From Saprospiraceae bacterium (GTDB lineage Bacteria; Bacteroidota; Bacteroidia; Chitinophagales; Saprospiraceae), in assembly GCA_016715405.1 (NCBI GenBank), contig JADKAE010000006.1, positions 62,001 to 126,000 of the forward strand: a DNA stretch of 64,000 bases. The letters run 5' to 3'. Of the stretch, positions 8,304 to 18,752 are shown piece by piece (position 1 is the first letter of the stretch; every line of letters starts with the position of its first letter). The position numbers and the translations under genes are program-made. The notes under the pieces were generated by a model that saw nothing but the letters and a program-made list of their open reading frames with translations, made no database searches and had not been told where the DNA came from.

Positions 8304-10435
8304 TTACTGATTAGCCTGTGCTTCGGGTTTGATATCCGTACCCAGGCGTTGCAAATAAGCGATCATTGCAATAATCCCCTTGTTTTCAATGCCCTCCGGC
8401 TTAATCCCGTCTTTAGCCAGGTTGGCGGCAACTTTTTCGCCTGCGCGCGCAAATCGTCGAGCGCAATTTGTTCATATCCTTCTTCATAAGGCGTACCGAG
8501 CGTGCGCAAGGTTTTGATCTTGGCGGCCGTGTATTTGGTATTCAGGTCGCGCTTGTGCAACCAGGGATACGGCGGCATAATCGAGCCTGGCGACATACTT
8601 TCGGGATCGTACATGTGGTTGTAATGCCAACTGTCGGAGTATTTGCCGCCCTCTCGGTGCAAATCGGGGCCGGTGCGCTTGGAGCCCCACAAGAACGGGC
8701 GATCGTAGATAAATTCTCCCGATTTGGAGTATTCGCCGTAGCGTTCGGTTTCGGAGCGGAACGGCCTGATCATCTGGGAGTGACATCCCAGGCAGCCTTC
8801 CCGGATATACAGATCGCGGCCTTCGAGTTCGAGTGGCGTATACGGCTTTACTGATTCTATTTTCGGTACGTTTTTATCTACAAATACCATCGGCATGATC
8901 TCGATGATGCCGCCTATAGCAACAAGCACCAGGCTGATCACCAACATTTGAACCGGGCTGCGTTCGAGCCATTTATGCCAGTGTTCGCCTTTGTGAGCCA
9001 CATGAACTACCCGGGCGGGCGCTTCGGCATCTTCATAGGCTACAAATTTACCTATGCCTATGGTTTTAAACAGGTTGTACATCATCACCAGGTAACCTAC
9101 CACATATAGGGTGCCGCCCACAGAACGCATGGCGTACATAGGCTTGATCTGGGTGACAGTTTCCAGGAAGTTGCCGTATTGCAGGAAGCCGTCGGCGGTA
9201 AATTGTTTCCACATGAGGCTCTGTGTCCAACCTGCCCAATACAGCGGCACGGCGTAGAACAAAATACCCAGGGTGCCTATCCAGAAGTGTACGTTGGCCA
9301 GTTTCTGCGAATACAAGTTGGTATTCCACATTTTCGGGATCAGCCAATACAGCAGGCCGAAGGTAAAGAAGCCGTTCCAGCCCAGGGTGCCGATATGCAC
9401 GTGGCCGATTGTCCAGTCAGTATAGTGGCTGATAGCGTTCACCGATTTTATGGATAACATCGGGCCTTCGAAAGTAGCCATGCCATAGGCGGTAATAGCT
9501 ACCACCATAAATTTGAGTACAGGGTCTTGCCGCACGCGGTCCCAGGCGCCGCGCAAGGTGAGCAAGCCGTTGAGCATACCGCCCCAGGAGGGTGCGATGA
9601 GCATCACAGAAAAGACCGTACCCAGCGACTGGGCCCAGTCGGGCAACGAAGTATAAAGCAAGTGGTGCGGGCCGGCCCATATATAAATAAAGATCAAGGC
9701 CCAAAAGTGGATAATCGACAGTCGGTAGGAGTATACCGGTCGATTAGCCGCTTTGGGGAGGAAGTAATACATCAATCCAAGGTAGGGCGTGGTAAGGAAA
9801 AATGCCACGGCATTGTGGCCGTACCACCATTGTACGAGGGCATCCTGCACGCCGGCAAATACGCCATAGCTTTTCCACATATTCACCGGCAATTCGAGGT
9901 TGTTGCCAATGTGAAGCATGGTAATCGTTACCCACGTAGCAATATAAAACCAAATAGCCACATAAAGGTGATTTTCACGGCGCTTGAGGATGGTGCCAAA
10001 CATGTTGATACCAAAAGCCACCCAAACTACGGCAATGGCCAGGTCTATGGGCCATTCCAATTCGGCGTATTCTTTGGCGCTGGTAATACCCATCGGAAGG
10101 GTTATAGCCGCTGCCAGAATAATAGCCTGCCAACCCCAGAAGTGGAACTGGCTCAGGAATTTACTATACATAGGCGCTTTCAGCAAGCGCTGCAGCGAAT
10201 AGTAAACCCCGGCAAAAATACCGTTGCCCACGAAGGCAAAAATGGCGGCATTTGTGTGCAAGGGGCGAATACGACCATAGGTAACCTCTGCAATACCAAA
10301 GTTGAGCTGAGGAAATACCAGTTGCAGCGCAAGCGTCAATCCCACCAAAATACCTATCAAACCGAAAATAATGGTAGCGTAGGTAAATAGCCGCACGATA
10401 CCATTGTCGTAACTAAATTTGTCTACCTGTGCCAT
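8304..10435 (-). CDS. ccoNO: cbb3 oxidase subunits I and II fused (CcoN-CcoO), one frameshift near 8437
   Basis: Catalytic core of the high-affinity terminal oxidase. Residues 1 to about 470 are CcoN with about 12 membrane helices and haem/copper His segments (RIRPLHTNAAIFAF, WWYGHNAVAFFLT, WTIGHVHIGTLGWNG). After a linker comes CcoO with a membrane anchor and a haem c site, CLGCHSQM, at residues 548-552. The open frame stops at 8363 after unrelated residues. Adding one base after Ala666 (about 8437, beside an A5 run) restores EKVAANLAKDG and the typical CcoO end IIAMIAYLQRLGTDI, with stop at 8304-8306. The start overlaps the ccoS stop as TAATG. The frameshift is probably a sequence error. 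Confidence 0.95.
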
Positions 10436-10602
10436 TAGTTAGCTGTTTTATCGTTTGTAGTTGGTTCATCATCGAGTAGCATACGCACCGAAGGCGTATA
10501 GTCGTCGTCGTATTGGCCGCTGCGCACCGCCCAAATAAATGCGGCTAAGAATCCCAGCGCAACCACTAAACTGACTAAAATGAGCAAAAAGATTACCTTC
10601 AT
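10435..10602 (-). CDS. ccoS: cbb3 oxidase maturation protein CcoS
   Basis: A 55-residue frame beginning MKVIFLLILVSLVVALGFL, one membrane helix followed by WAVRSGQYDDDYTPS, the CcoS hallmark (helix, then W-A-x-x-S-G-Q-Y-D-D). CcoS is needed for cofactor insertion into the oxidase. It is the first gene of the operon, and its stop overlaps the ccoNO start by one base (TAATG), suggesting coupled translation. Promoter signals must lie in 10603-10860, shared with the divergent gene at 10863. Confidence 0.9.
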   Translation of the reverse strand: MKVIFLLILVSLVVALGFLAAFIWAVRSGQYDDDYTPSVRMLLDDEPTTNDKTAN

Positions 10603-10699
10603 AGGTGTTATTGTATTTCAAGTGCAAGATAATTTAGCCTTTTTCTCGCCTGTATGATAGAGGTCAATCAGCCCCGGTGACTTTTGTCATTATTTTTTG

Positions 10700-10713
10700 A
10701 CACAAGATTGTGT
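10700..10713. promoter_or_regulatory. Palindrome upstream of the cbb3 operon, possible operator
   Basis: ACACAA-GA-TTGTGT is a perfect six-base dyad about 100 bases upstream of ccoS. A second dyad, TGAC-TTTT-GTCA, lies at 10678-10689. cbb3 operons are commonly under Crp/Fnr-type control, and such regulators bind dyads of this size. Neither dyad matches the E. coli FNR or CRP consensus, so this is a candidate only. Confidence 0.35.
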
Positions 10714-10862
10714 TCACTTGCAGAGGCCATTAGAAATGACGTTTTTCCCTATTTAACCAATAATTGATGCAATTTCCTTCGTCTGGGTATTGCGAGACAG
10801 GGTCTTTTTCTATATATTCGCCACGTTTGGCAATGTATATAATGCGCTAAAAATAATAAATT

Positions 10863-11285
10863 ATGCGATTTCGCCTAAGCGAATACCTGCTTTATCGTCA
10901 ATTGCTTCGCCTCGAGCGGGAAGCCGGCGATGAGCTTTTACAGGTATTGGAAGGCGGACCGGAGTATTACTCCAACCAGGAACTTCATTTATTGCTCGAA
11001 CAATTAAAACGACAGGTAAAAGAAGCTAACCGGTTTAACAAAAAAAGGCTCGTGGTTGGGGGCAGTATTTCCCTGTGGATCGGCGCCAGTTTCCTCTGTG
11101 GCGCATTAGGCTGGTACTTAGCCGGTTACTTGTTTCTCTCCCTTGTTCCACTCACTGCTATCGCTTATTTAGCCACCACTATTGCCATGCATCGGCGTTT
11201 TCGCACCTATAAGCATTCCCGTCTGGTGGAAGCTATTATTTTCCAGGAATTGGAACGCCGCAGAAAAGACGCCTCCATTTTTTAG
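10863..11285 (+). CDS. Two-helix membrane protein of unknown function
   Basis: 140 residues. A charged helical N-terminal half (residues 1-60, LLRLEREAGDELLQVLEGG, LLLEQLKRQVKEAN) leads into two hydrophobic segments (residues 65-85 and 88-108) with a very short turn, then a basic C-terminal tail (MHRRFRTYKHSR, LERRRKDAS). Both ends probably face the cytoplasm. It is divergent from the cbb3 operon and shares its upstream region. No family recognised. Confidence 0.7.
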   Translation: MRFRLSEYLLYRQLLRLEREAGDELLQVLEGGPEYYSNQELHLLLEQLKRQVKEANRFNKKRLVVGGSISLWIGASFLCGALGWYLAGYLFLSLVPLTAIAYLATTIAMHRRFRTYKHSRLVEAIIFQELERRRKDASIF

Positions 11286-11413
11286 CTTGCATCGCCTCTC
11301 TGTTAATTAGTTTCAAGCTATCACAAACCGGTATTGTGAAAAAATAAACGGCTTTAAACTGTATCGCAATGCCCTATTTGACATTTAATAATTACATCAA
11401 ATAAACAAAACCT

Positions 11414-14400
11414 ATGTGGACCTCCTTACCCCTCATCCGATGTGCCACCCTTGCCATTCTTTTGTTTTCTACCTGCCTCCTGCACGCACAAGCCGACAAA
11501 GGGCTTAAAATGCTGAAAAAGATCAGCTCGAGCAGGCTTTAACCGAATTCCGCAAAGTACCCGCCGATCCGGAAGAAACAGTAATAGCGCTATACGGACT
11601 GGCTAGTGTGTACCGGGATACGGCTTTTAGCGGTTTTCAAATAGATACCGCTTACTATTATGCGGAATTGGCGCATGCCGCCTACCGCAAATTGCCCTCC
11701 AAAGACAAGGAAAGGCTCGACGGAGATCTCGATCCCAAAGTATCCGCACTAAAAAACCAGGTTATCGGCCAGGCCCTAAAGCCACCGAAAAACTTAATAC
11801 GCTGGAAGCCTACGACCACTTCCTGACGGTGTACAGCAAAGCCCCCGAATCAAGACTCGGCCGCGCGAAGGAGAAATGGAATATACAACTGACACAGCGC
11901 CTCAACGCCGCTACTACCTGGCAGGATTTCAGCAACCTGTATAGCCGCTTCGGCGCTACTATCGCCGCCCAAAACCCACAGGAAGCCGCACAGATCGAAC
12001 AAAAGCTGTTCAATCTGTATATGACAGAGAACGGGCTGGACCAATTCCCGCAGTTCGCCCGGCAATTCCCCCAACACCCCTATGTAAAAGAAAATATCCA
12101 GACCCGCTTCGAAGCGGTGAAACAATCGGGCGACCCCGCAGCTTACGACAAATTTATCGCCGCTTATCCTGCAGGCAACCCGTTTTTACCCCCGGCTATC
12201 GACGGCTTATCCGAAACGGTGATCAAAAAAGGTGAGCTGAAAGCCTGTGAGAATTTTCTCAAAAAATATCCCAGGCATCCACGCAAAAATGAAGTTTGGC
12301 TGGCGTATTACGAAGCCTATAAACAGCAGAATAATTTTGACAAAGCCGCCATCGAGCGCTTTAAAACCCATTACCCGGGCTTCCCCTACCCCGATATGAT
12401 ACAGGCCGATATCAAAGCAAGTACCGATTTGCTTTACGCAAATATTATGAAAAAAGGCGCCCAGACACAGGCCCTCGATTTTATCAAACTATATCCCGAC
12501 TATCCCAGGCTCGACTCGATGTGGCTCCGTTATTATACGCTTTATAAAGCTGAAAAAGGCGACCTGACCGGTTTGGAGCGCTTTGGTCAGACGCACCCCA
12601 ATTTTCCGCACAAAGCCCTGTATAACAAAGACAAAGACAAAGCCCTCGATGCACACGTAGAAAAAGTATTGGCGGGTAAAGACGTTTCGCTGTATAGAAG
12701 CCTCGTGGAGAATTATTCCAATTATGCCAATATTAATAAAGTGTGGCGGGGTTATTTCCAACTCCTCACTACCCAGACGGAAAACGCCGCTGAATTGGAA
12801 TCGTTCAAACAGCGGTATACCAAATTTCCGTTCCCTAAAGAACTCGACGCCGCCATTGCCGCCCAAAAGAAAAAAGATATGGCCAAAGCCTACAACACCC
12901 TGGGCACGTCGAGTACTACAACTGATTACCTCGATTTTGTAAAGGCATTCCCGGCAAGCCCCCACCAATCCGAAATCGAAAAGTCGCTTTCTACGCGCCT
13001 GGCAGCGTCGGGCAACGCCGAAGAAATCGGGCAATTTTTGGACGTTTTTCCCAAATCGACCCGACGGCCTGCCCTGCTCAAACGCCTCTATCCGCTGGCA
13101 ACTGCCGATGGCAGCCTCAACAGCATTATGGCTTTCGAAAATGCCTACCCCGATTTTCCCGATAAGGCGAAAATAGCCGACGACAAAAAATAAATTGCCT
13201 GCCAGGCTCTTCGAAAGATCCTCGCCCTCGATATGCGTACCAAAGAATGGGACAAAGCCTACCAGGAAGCGCTGACTTTCCAGGATGCATTTGGCGAAGA
13301 CAGCGAGTGCTACAACCAGTTACTCACCTCGCTGGCCCCCCCCGACGGTATGCTCAAACCCGAAAGCGTGGGTGCAACAATCAATTCAACCGGTAGCGAG
13401 TCGGCGCCCGTCTTTACGGTAGACGGCAATACCCTCTTCTTCTGCGGCAAACAACGCGAGGGTTCTATGGGGGGCGAAGATATATTCGTTTCTACTAAAA
13501 CAGCCGACGGCTGGACCACGCCGGAACTCGTCGAAAATCTGAATACTGCCGGCGGCCACGAAGCCCCCGAAGGCATCTCTGCCGACGGCAACCAGATGCT
13601 GCTGTTCTCAAGCGGCAACCTTTGCATCAGCGAAAAAACGACGAGCGGCTGGTCACAACCACAAGCCCTGCCCAATACGATCAATCGCTTGCGCTGGCAA
13701 GCCGACGCCCGCATCACCGCCGACGGCAAGGCCATTATTTTGCCTCGGGAGCCAGCAATTCTTCCGGCGTTGATATCTATTGTCGCTGTTGCAACCCGAT
13801 GGCACCTGGGGCCCCGCCCCAAAATCTCGGCCCCGTGATAAATACCACCGGCGTGGACCGTTCGCCCTTCCTCCACCCCGACATGAAAACGCTCTACTTT
13901 AGCTCCGATCGCCAAGGCGGACTCGGCGCGCTGGATATTTATCTGACCAAAAGACTCGACAACGGCTGGACCAACTGGAGCACGCCCATCAACCTGGGTC
14001 GCAATATTAATACCGAAGAACACGATTACGACTTCCGCGTCTCTACCGACGGTACTACGGCGTATTATACCGTCTACGAAGGCTCTACCTCCTCGGGCGA
14101 CATCTACCTCATGCCCATGCCCAAGGCTTATAAGCCGCAAAAAGTAAAAACCATTACCGGAAAACTGCTCGATATCGACCAACGCCCCATCGACGCCCAA
14201 CTGGTGTGGATCAATCTCGACTCCGGCGATACGATCCAGATCACTCGCCCCGATCCCATCACCGGCCAGTTTGTGGCTACCGTGCCCGACAAGGTGAAGG
14301 TGGGTTATTATGTAGCCAAAGACAACTACACGCCCATTGCCGGATATATCGACCCGACAAAGGAAACTACCGCCATCAGCGTGGACAAACCCATGGTGCT

Positions 14401-14767
14401 GATGACGCCCGAACAGATGAAGGAAAATAATGTGGCGCTACCGCTCAATAACCTGTTTTTTGAAACAGCCAAATACGATATCCAACCCCAATCGTATCCC
14501 GAACTCGACAGGCTGGTGCAATGGGTGCAACAATACAACCTGAAAATCAGCATCCTGGGCCATACCGATGATGTAGGCGCCGAACAGAGCAACCAATCCC
14601 TCTCTAACAACAGGGCACAAGCCGTCCGCGATTATCTCGTGAGCAAAGGTTGCCCCGCCGACCATATCAGCGCCCAGGGATTCGGCGAATCGCAACCCGT
14701 GAGCACCAACGATACCGACGAAGGCCGCGCACAAAATCGCCGGGTGGAAATCAAGATTGCTCAGTAA
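11414..14767 (+). CDS. OmpA-family protein with helical-repeat and WD40-like domains, multiply interrupted
   Basis: Reading through several breaks gives one protein of about 1,115 residues. It has a signal peptide (CATLAILLFSTCLLHAQ), a long tetratricopeptide-like region (11.5-13.3 kb, repeating phrases such as FIKLYPDYPRLDSMW), WD40-like PD40 repeats (GNTLFFCGKQREGSMGGEDI, KTLYFSSDRQGGLGALDIY), a carboxypeptidase-regulatory-like segment, and an OmpA peptidoglycan-binding end (ILGHTDDVGAEQSN, NNRAQAVRDYLV). Frames change near 11518 (A5 run), 11776, 13750, 13787 and 13822, and an in-frame TAA stands at 13191-13193 inside an otherwise continuous repeat. The layout is typical of Bacteroidota gliding or T9SS-associated OmpA proteins. 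Either this region has many errors or the gene is dying. Confidence 0.8.
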
Positions 14768-14770
14768 ATC

Positions 14771-14886
14771 CGTCCTCTGTTCTCTGTTCTCGGTTGTCGG
14801 TTATCCGTTCTTTATCTTTGCCAATTACACTTGAACAGAGAACAGAGAACAGAGAACAGAGAACAGAGAACAGACAACAGAGAACA
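14771..14886. repeat. GAACAGA-unit inverted array, copy 1
   Basis: Left arm CTGTTCTCTGTTCTCGG and right arm of about eight GAACAGA (7 bp) units are complementary. The loop between them (GGTTATCCGTTCTTTATC and on) closely matches the loop of the array at 32469-32566. It starts 3 bases after the OmpA-family stop codon. The loop also holds TATCTTTG (14813-14820), a perfect match to the Bacteroidota -7 consensus, 109 bases before the next gene. Confidence 0.85.
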
Positions 14887-14928
14887 ACGATTTGCGTTAT
14901 AAACAAAACCGTTCTCAACTTACTATAT

Positions 14929-16215
14929 ATGAGAAAACTCCTGCTGCCATTTTTTTGCCTGCTCCAAATAATCGTAGTTGCGCAAGACGAAGACCTGCGC
15001 AACTACGACCACGTATACAAGCCCAATATCAAGTCGGTGAACTTTTATGCAGAAGGTTTATTGACCAGCCTGCCGCTGGTAGATTTAAATTCAAATGCAA
15101 GCGTGATGTTGTCGTTTGACGACCTCGACGGCGATGTAAAAAACTATACCTATACCATCGTACACTGCGATATCAACTGGCAGCCGTCCAATATTTCCCA
15201 ATTGGAATACCTGGAAGGGTTTTCTGACGACCGGATCGACGAATATCGCTTTTCATTTAAAACGATCAATAGCTATACGCACTTCGAACTCCGCCTGCCT
15301 ACGCAAAGCATGCGCTGGAGCAAATCTGGAAATTATCTGCTGAAAGTTTACGAGGACGAGGACGAAAAAACGCTGGCGATTACGCGCCGGTTTATGGTGG
15401 TTGACCACAAAGTAAATATCCTGCCGCGTATAGTGGCGCCCAGCAATGTGAGCAAGCTGCGTACCCACCACGAAATCGACTTTCAGGTGGATTACGAAAA
15501 ATTTCCGGCTATCCGCAGCGCACAACAGGAGATCAGGGCGGTGGTTATGCAAAATGGAAGATGGGACAACGCCGTCATGGAACTGGCGCCCAATTTTACC
15601 CGCTTGAATGCTATTGTTTTCGACTACCAGGATAAGATCGTTTTTCCAGCCGGCAAAGAATTTCGCTTTATTGACCTGCGAAGCCTGCGTACTCGCTCGA
15701 TTAATATCGCTTCTATTGAAGAATACTACGACCGCTTTGAAGTAACCCTGGCCAAAGACGGCAAACGAACCGACAACCCCTACCTCAGCCAAAACGACCT
15801 CAACGGCCGGTTTGTCATCGAAACACTCGACCAGGCCGACCACGATTTATCGGGCAATTATGCTAATGTGCTTTTTTCACTCTACAGCCCCGAGCCGTTT
15901 TACGATCACGATGTTTTTATCATCGGCGCTCTTACCGACTGGGAACTCAAACCCGAATTTAAAATGGTGTACAACAGTTCCGTCAACGGCTATGTAGGTA
16001 AGGCTATGCTCAAACAGGGTTTTTACGACTACGCCTACGCACTCGTACCTCGCAATCCCAAAAAAGGAGAATCCACACTTCCCGATATGAGCGACACCGA
16101 AGGGAACTGGTATGAGACCGATAATTCGTATACGATTCTCATCTATTACCATCCCTTCGGTGAACGCTATGATCAATTGATCGGCGCGGTTACTTTTAAC
16201 TCCTCAAATCCCTGA
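14929..16215 (+). CDS. Type IX secretion system plug-domain protein (DUF5103 family)
   Basis: A 428-residue exported protein: signal peptide (LLLPFFCLLQIIVVAQ) then the conserved DUF5103 start, DEDLRNYDHVYKPNIKSV. Further typical phrases are YTIVHCDINWQPS, RLPTQSMRWSKSGNYLLKVY and, in the C-terminal third, DVFIIGALTDWELKPE. In the characterised T9SS this family member plugs the SprA outer-membrane channel; no other T9SS gene is near. The start at 14929 is chosen because the signal peptide begins there; the frame is open upstream only across the repeat. No breaks. Confidence 0.85.
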   Translation: MRKLLLPFFCLLQIIVVAQDEDLRNYDHVYKPNIKSVNFYAEGLLTSLPLVDLNSNASVMLSFDDLDGDVKNYTYTIVHCDINWQPSNISQLEYLEGFSDDRIDEYRFSFKTINSYTHFELRLPTQSMRWSKSGNYLLKVYEDEDEKTLAITRRFMVVDHKVNILPRIVAPSNVSKLRTHHEIDFQVDYEKFPAIRSAQQEIRAVVMQNGRWDNAVMELAPNFTRLNAIVFDYQDKIVFPAGKEFRFIDLRSLRTRSINIASIEEYYDRFEVTLAKDGKRTDNPYLSQNDLNGRFVIETLDQADHDLSGNYANVLFSLYSPEPFYDHDVFIIGALTDWELKPEFKMVYNSSVNGYVGKAMLKQGFYDYAYALVPRNPKKGESTLPDMSDTEGNWYETDNSYTILIYYHPFGERYDQLIGAVTFNSSNP

Positions 16216-16243
16216 CTATAGGACTATATTAGCAAACCCCCAA

Positions 16244-16320
16244 AGTCGTACAGTCGTAAAGTCGTAAAGTCGTAAAGTCATACAGTCGTACAGTCGCAAA
16301 GTCGCACAGTCGCACAGTCT
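16244..16320. repeat. AGTCGTAA-unit octamer array
   Basis: About ten 8-bp units (GTCGTAAA, GTCGTACA, GTCGCACA variants) between the convergent ends of the DUF5103 gene and the propeller gene. A short complementary stretch, GACTATAGGACTATA, precedes it at 16214-16228. The same units recur at 26240-26280 and near 40925-40985, and a sister unit (GTCCTACA) fills 20332-20586. Confidence 0.85.
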
Positions 16321-16324
16321 CTTC

Positions 16325-18477
16325 TCAGTTATTTCCCTGAATCACCAGCCTCGCCGAAGCATTCCGGCCTCCGGTTGACAGCGATACCAGGTAGATACCG
16401 CTGTGCAAACCACTGAGGTCGACTGTTGGGTGATTTCCGGCAGTTGCATCCAATACTACCCGGCGGACCTCCTGGCCCTGCAAGTTGTAGATGGTACACA
16501 GCGCCGAAGTGTTTGTCATATCATAGTGGAGGGTAACTGAGTTCACTGCGGGGTTGGGGGCTAAATGCAGCAAGCCGCTCTGCTCATTGCCAGGCTCGGG
16601 AATGCTGTTGACCAGCCCCGCCTGGTAAATTTCGAGAATGGGCTTATTGTTGTGAATAACCCAGAGTTGTCCCAGGTGATCCAATTCGATATCAGAGATA
16701 TTTTCGCCCGAAATGGGCGCATTGAGCGAAGTAAATACCGTCCATTCGCCATTTTCGAAAATCAGCAAATGGTATTGAGAGGCGGCCATTAGCCTTCCGT
16801 TATCGGCTATGAGTTGGTAGATATATTCATTGGTCGGTAAGCCGGCAGGCAAGGCGATCTCAGTCCATGCGCCGTTATCCCAATATTCAATATGAGTAGT
16901 AGTGCCCGCTACATATACCCTGCCGGAAGAAGGGTCCTGGCTGATCGCGCCGGCATAATCGAGGTTGAAACCCGTATTTAGCAGACTCATAGTTTCGCCG
17001 TTGAAGCGGTACATGCGCGTGCCGATATTGGTAATCCAAATGCTCAGCCAGATTTCGCCGGCCTGCTTGGGGCCCATGGCAACTACATAACCGTTGGCGA
17101 CGGTAGGATGCGGGACCACCTTCCATTCCTGTCCATTGTAATGGCATAGCCCCAATCGTAAATATAGACCCATACATCTCCCTGCGGGTCGACGAGCATA
17201 TCTGTATAATATTCATCGGCGGGCAATGGCGAGTTGGAGGAGTCAAAAATATGCCATTCGCCGTTTTCATAGTAGCAGACGCGCTCACCGCCCATGGCCC
17301 ATAACCTGCCTTGCGGGTCAAAAGTAGGCGTGGAGAGGTACAATGGCTCGCCGTTCAATTCAAATGCGATGGTTTCTCCCGTGGTGAGGTTGCGAAGGGT
17401 ATTATAACCCTGCATGCCCCAAATTTGGCCCTCATGGTCGCGCGTCAACTGGTTGGCAACAGGATCAAAAGGGTAATTGCCCAGGGTATAGTCGTCGGTA
17501 GCTTCAGGTGTATGCACCAGTACCTTATTTTGATGGAAAAGCAGGGTGGCCCAACCGGTATACACGAGGCCGGAAGAGACGGCTTCGGCATCGGCGGCAT
17601 CCAGCGGCGATGCCTCTACCCATGCCGAGCCATCAAAACGTATAAAACCATTCTGTCCGATATTTGCCCACAATTGCCCCTGCTGGTCTTCCGTCACATA
17701 GTTGACTTGGCTGAAAGGAATCTCGATATTGTCAAACTGACTTTGGATATCCCACGATTGGCCGTTGTAGTGGCAAACAATGCCAATGTCAGTAAAAAAC
17801 CAGAGGTCGCCGTTTTGCTGGCAGATCATGTTGGCATCGCTGTAGGAAAAGATGAACGTGTTGTTGGCCCCGTCGCTTTCCGGCGATAGCTGCTCGATCT
17901 GGTCGCCATCTAGGCGTGCCATGATATGGCTGCCCACCAGGATGCGGCCTTGGAGGTCGTGTTCCAGCTTCCAGACATTATCAATAAACAACCCCGTATT
18001 CTGCTGGTTGTAAATAGCCCATTGCCCATCGTTATAGCGCACCAGGCCCCGGTTGGTACCCGCCCATAAACGCCCTTCCGCATCAAAGGCCACACAATAG
18101 GTCAATGTAGGATTGCCCCATTCGGGGATAATAGCTTCGGGATAGGTCAGGCTGTGCCATTCGCCTTCGTCGTAGTAGGCCAACGCGATATCGTAAGTGC
18201 CTATGAACATCGTTTTGGTGTCGGGATGAAAGGCAATAGACTCTACCCGGTCGGAGGGCAGTCCCGTGGTGTTTTTTGTCCAATGTTCGATGGCACGGGT
18301 GGTTTTGTCCATTACATAAATGCCCGCATCGGTAGCAAAATAGGCCTTGTTGTCTTTTTCCGCATAATCGTTCACTTGGGTCGGACTCAAGTAGGTGGTC
18401 CAGGCGCCGGTTTGCGCCCGGGCAACGCCCATCAGCAAAATGCCCAGAAATAACAGGATTAAAATACGCTGTATCAT
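16325..18477 (-). CDS. T9SS-exported beta-propeller protein, one frameshift near 17143
   Basis: About 718 residues when joined. A signal peptide (ILILLFLGILLMGVARAQ) is followed by repeated two-component-regulator-type propeller units (phrases like EGRLWAGTNRGLVRYNDGQW, WDIQSQFDNI, GLPSDRVESIAFHP). The end is a type A T9SS sorting domain (LAPNPAVNSVTLHYD and GLHSGIYLVSLSTGG). Such proteins are secreted across the outer membrane and surface-anchored. The frame changes at YDWGYA / HYNGQEWKVV, where one base added near 17143 restores continuity. No catalytic motif is seen, so a binding or structural role is likely. Confidence 0.85.
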
Positions 18478-18568
18478 GTGGATGTTTTTTTTCTTTTGTT
18501 AAAAATATATGACAAAGGAACACCTACCGGCGCGCAAAGGCAAATGAAATATTTGGAGGAAATAATAA

Positions 18569-18684
18569 GTTTAGTGCCTTCGGCGGGTTTAGCGATTGGG
18601 TTTAGCGATTGGGTTTAGCGATAAGTTTAGAACTAAACCCTAACGCTAAACTGCGAATGCACTAAACTGCGAATGCACTAAACC
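18569..18684. repeat. TTTAGCG-family inverted repeat, copy 2
   Basis: Three GTTTAGCGATTGG-like units on the left and CTAACGCTAAACTGCGAATG units on the right, complementary across AGAACTAAACC. Nearly the same sequence as the copy at 4293. It lies between the divergent starts of the propeller gene and the gene at 18753, so unlike most arrays here it is not at a gene end. Confidence 0.85.
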
Positions 18685-18752
18685 TTCCATAAATAACAAC
18701 TCCAATTTATTATCTTAGCCAAATATTTACATAAAAAACGAGCAATTATTAC

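Noticed and set aside
9527..10390. 287-residue plus-strand open frame opposite ccoNO
   Set aside because: Antisense to a clearly conserved oxidase gene; its composition has no membrane or domain pattern.
13310..14200. 296-residue minus-strand open frame opposite the OmpA-family gene
   Set aside because: The plus strand gives recognisable WD40-like and OmpA motifs across its frames, so the reverse frame is a shadow.
14813..14820. Promoter function of TATCTTTG inside the repeat loop
   Set aside because: The sister array at 32469 has the same loop where no gene follows in that direction, so the match may be chance; kept only as a note.
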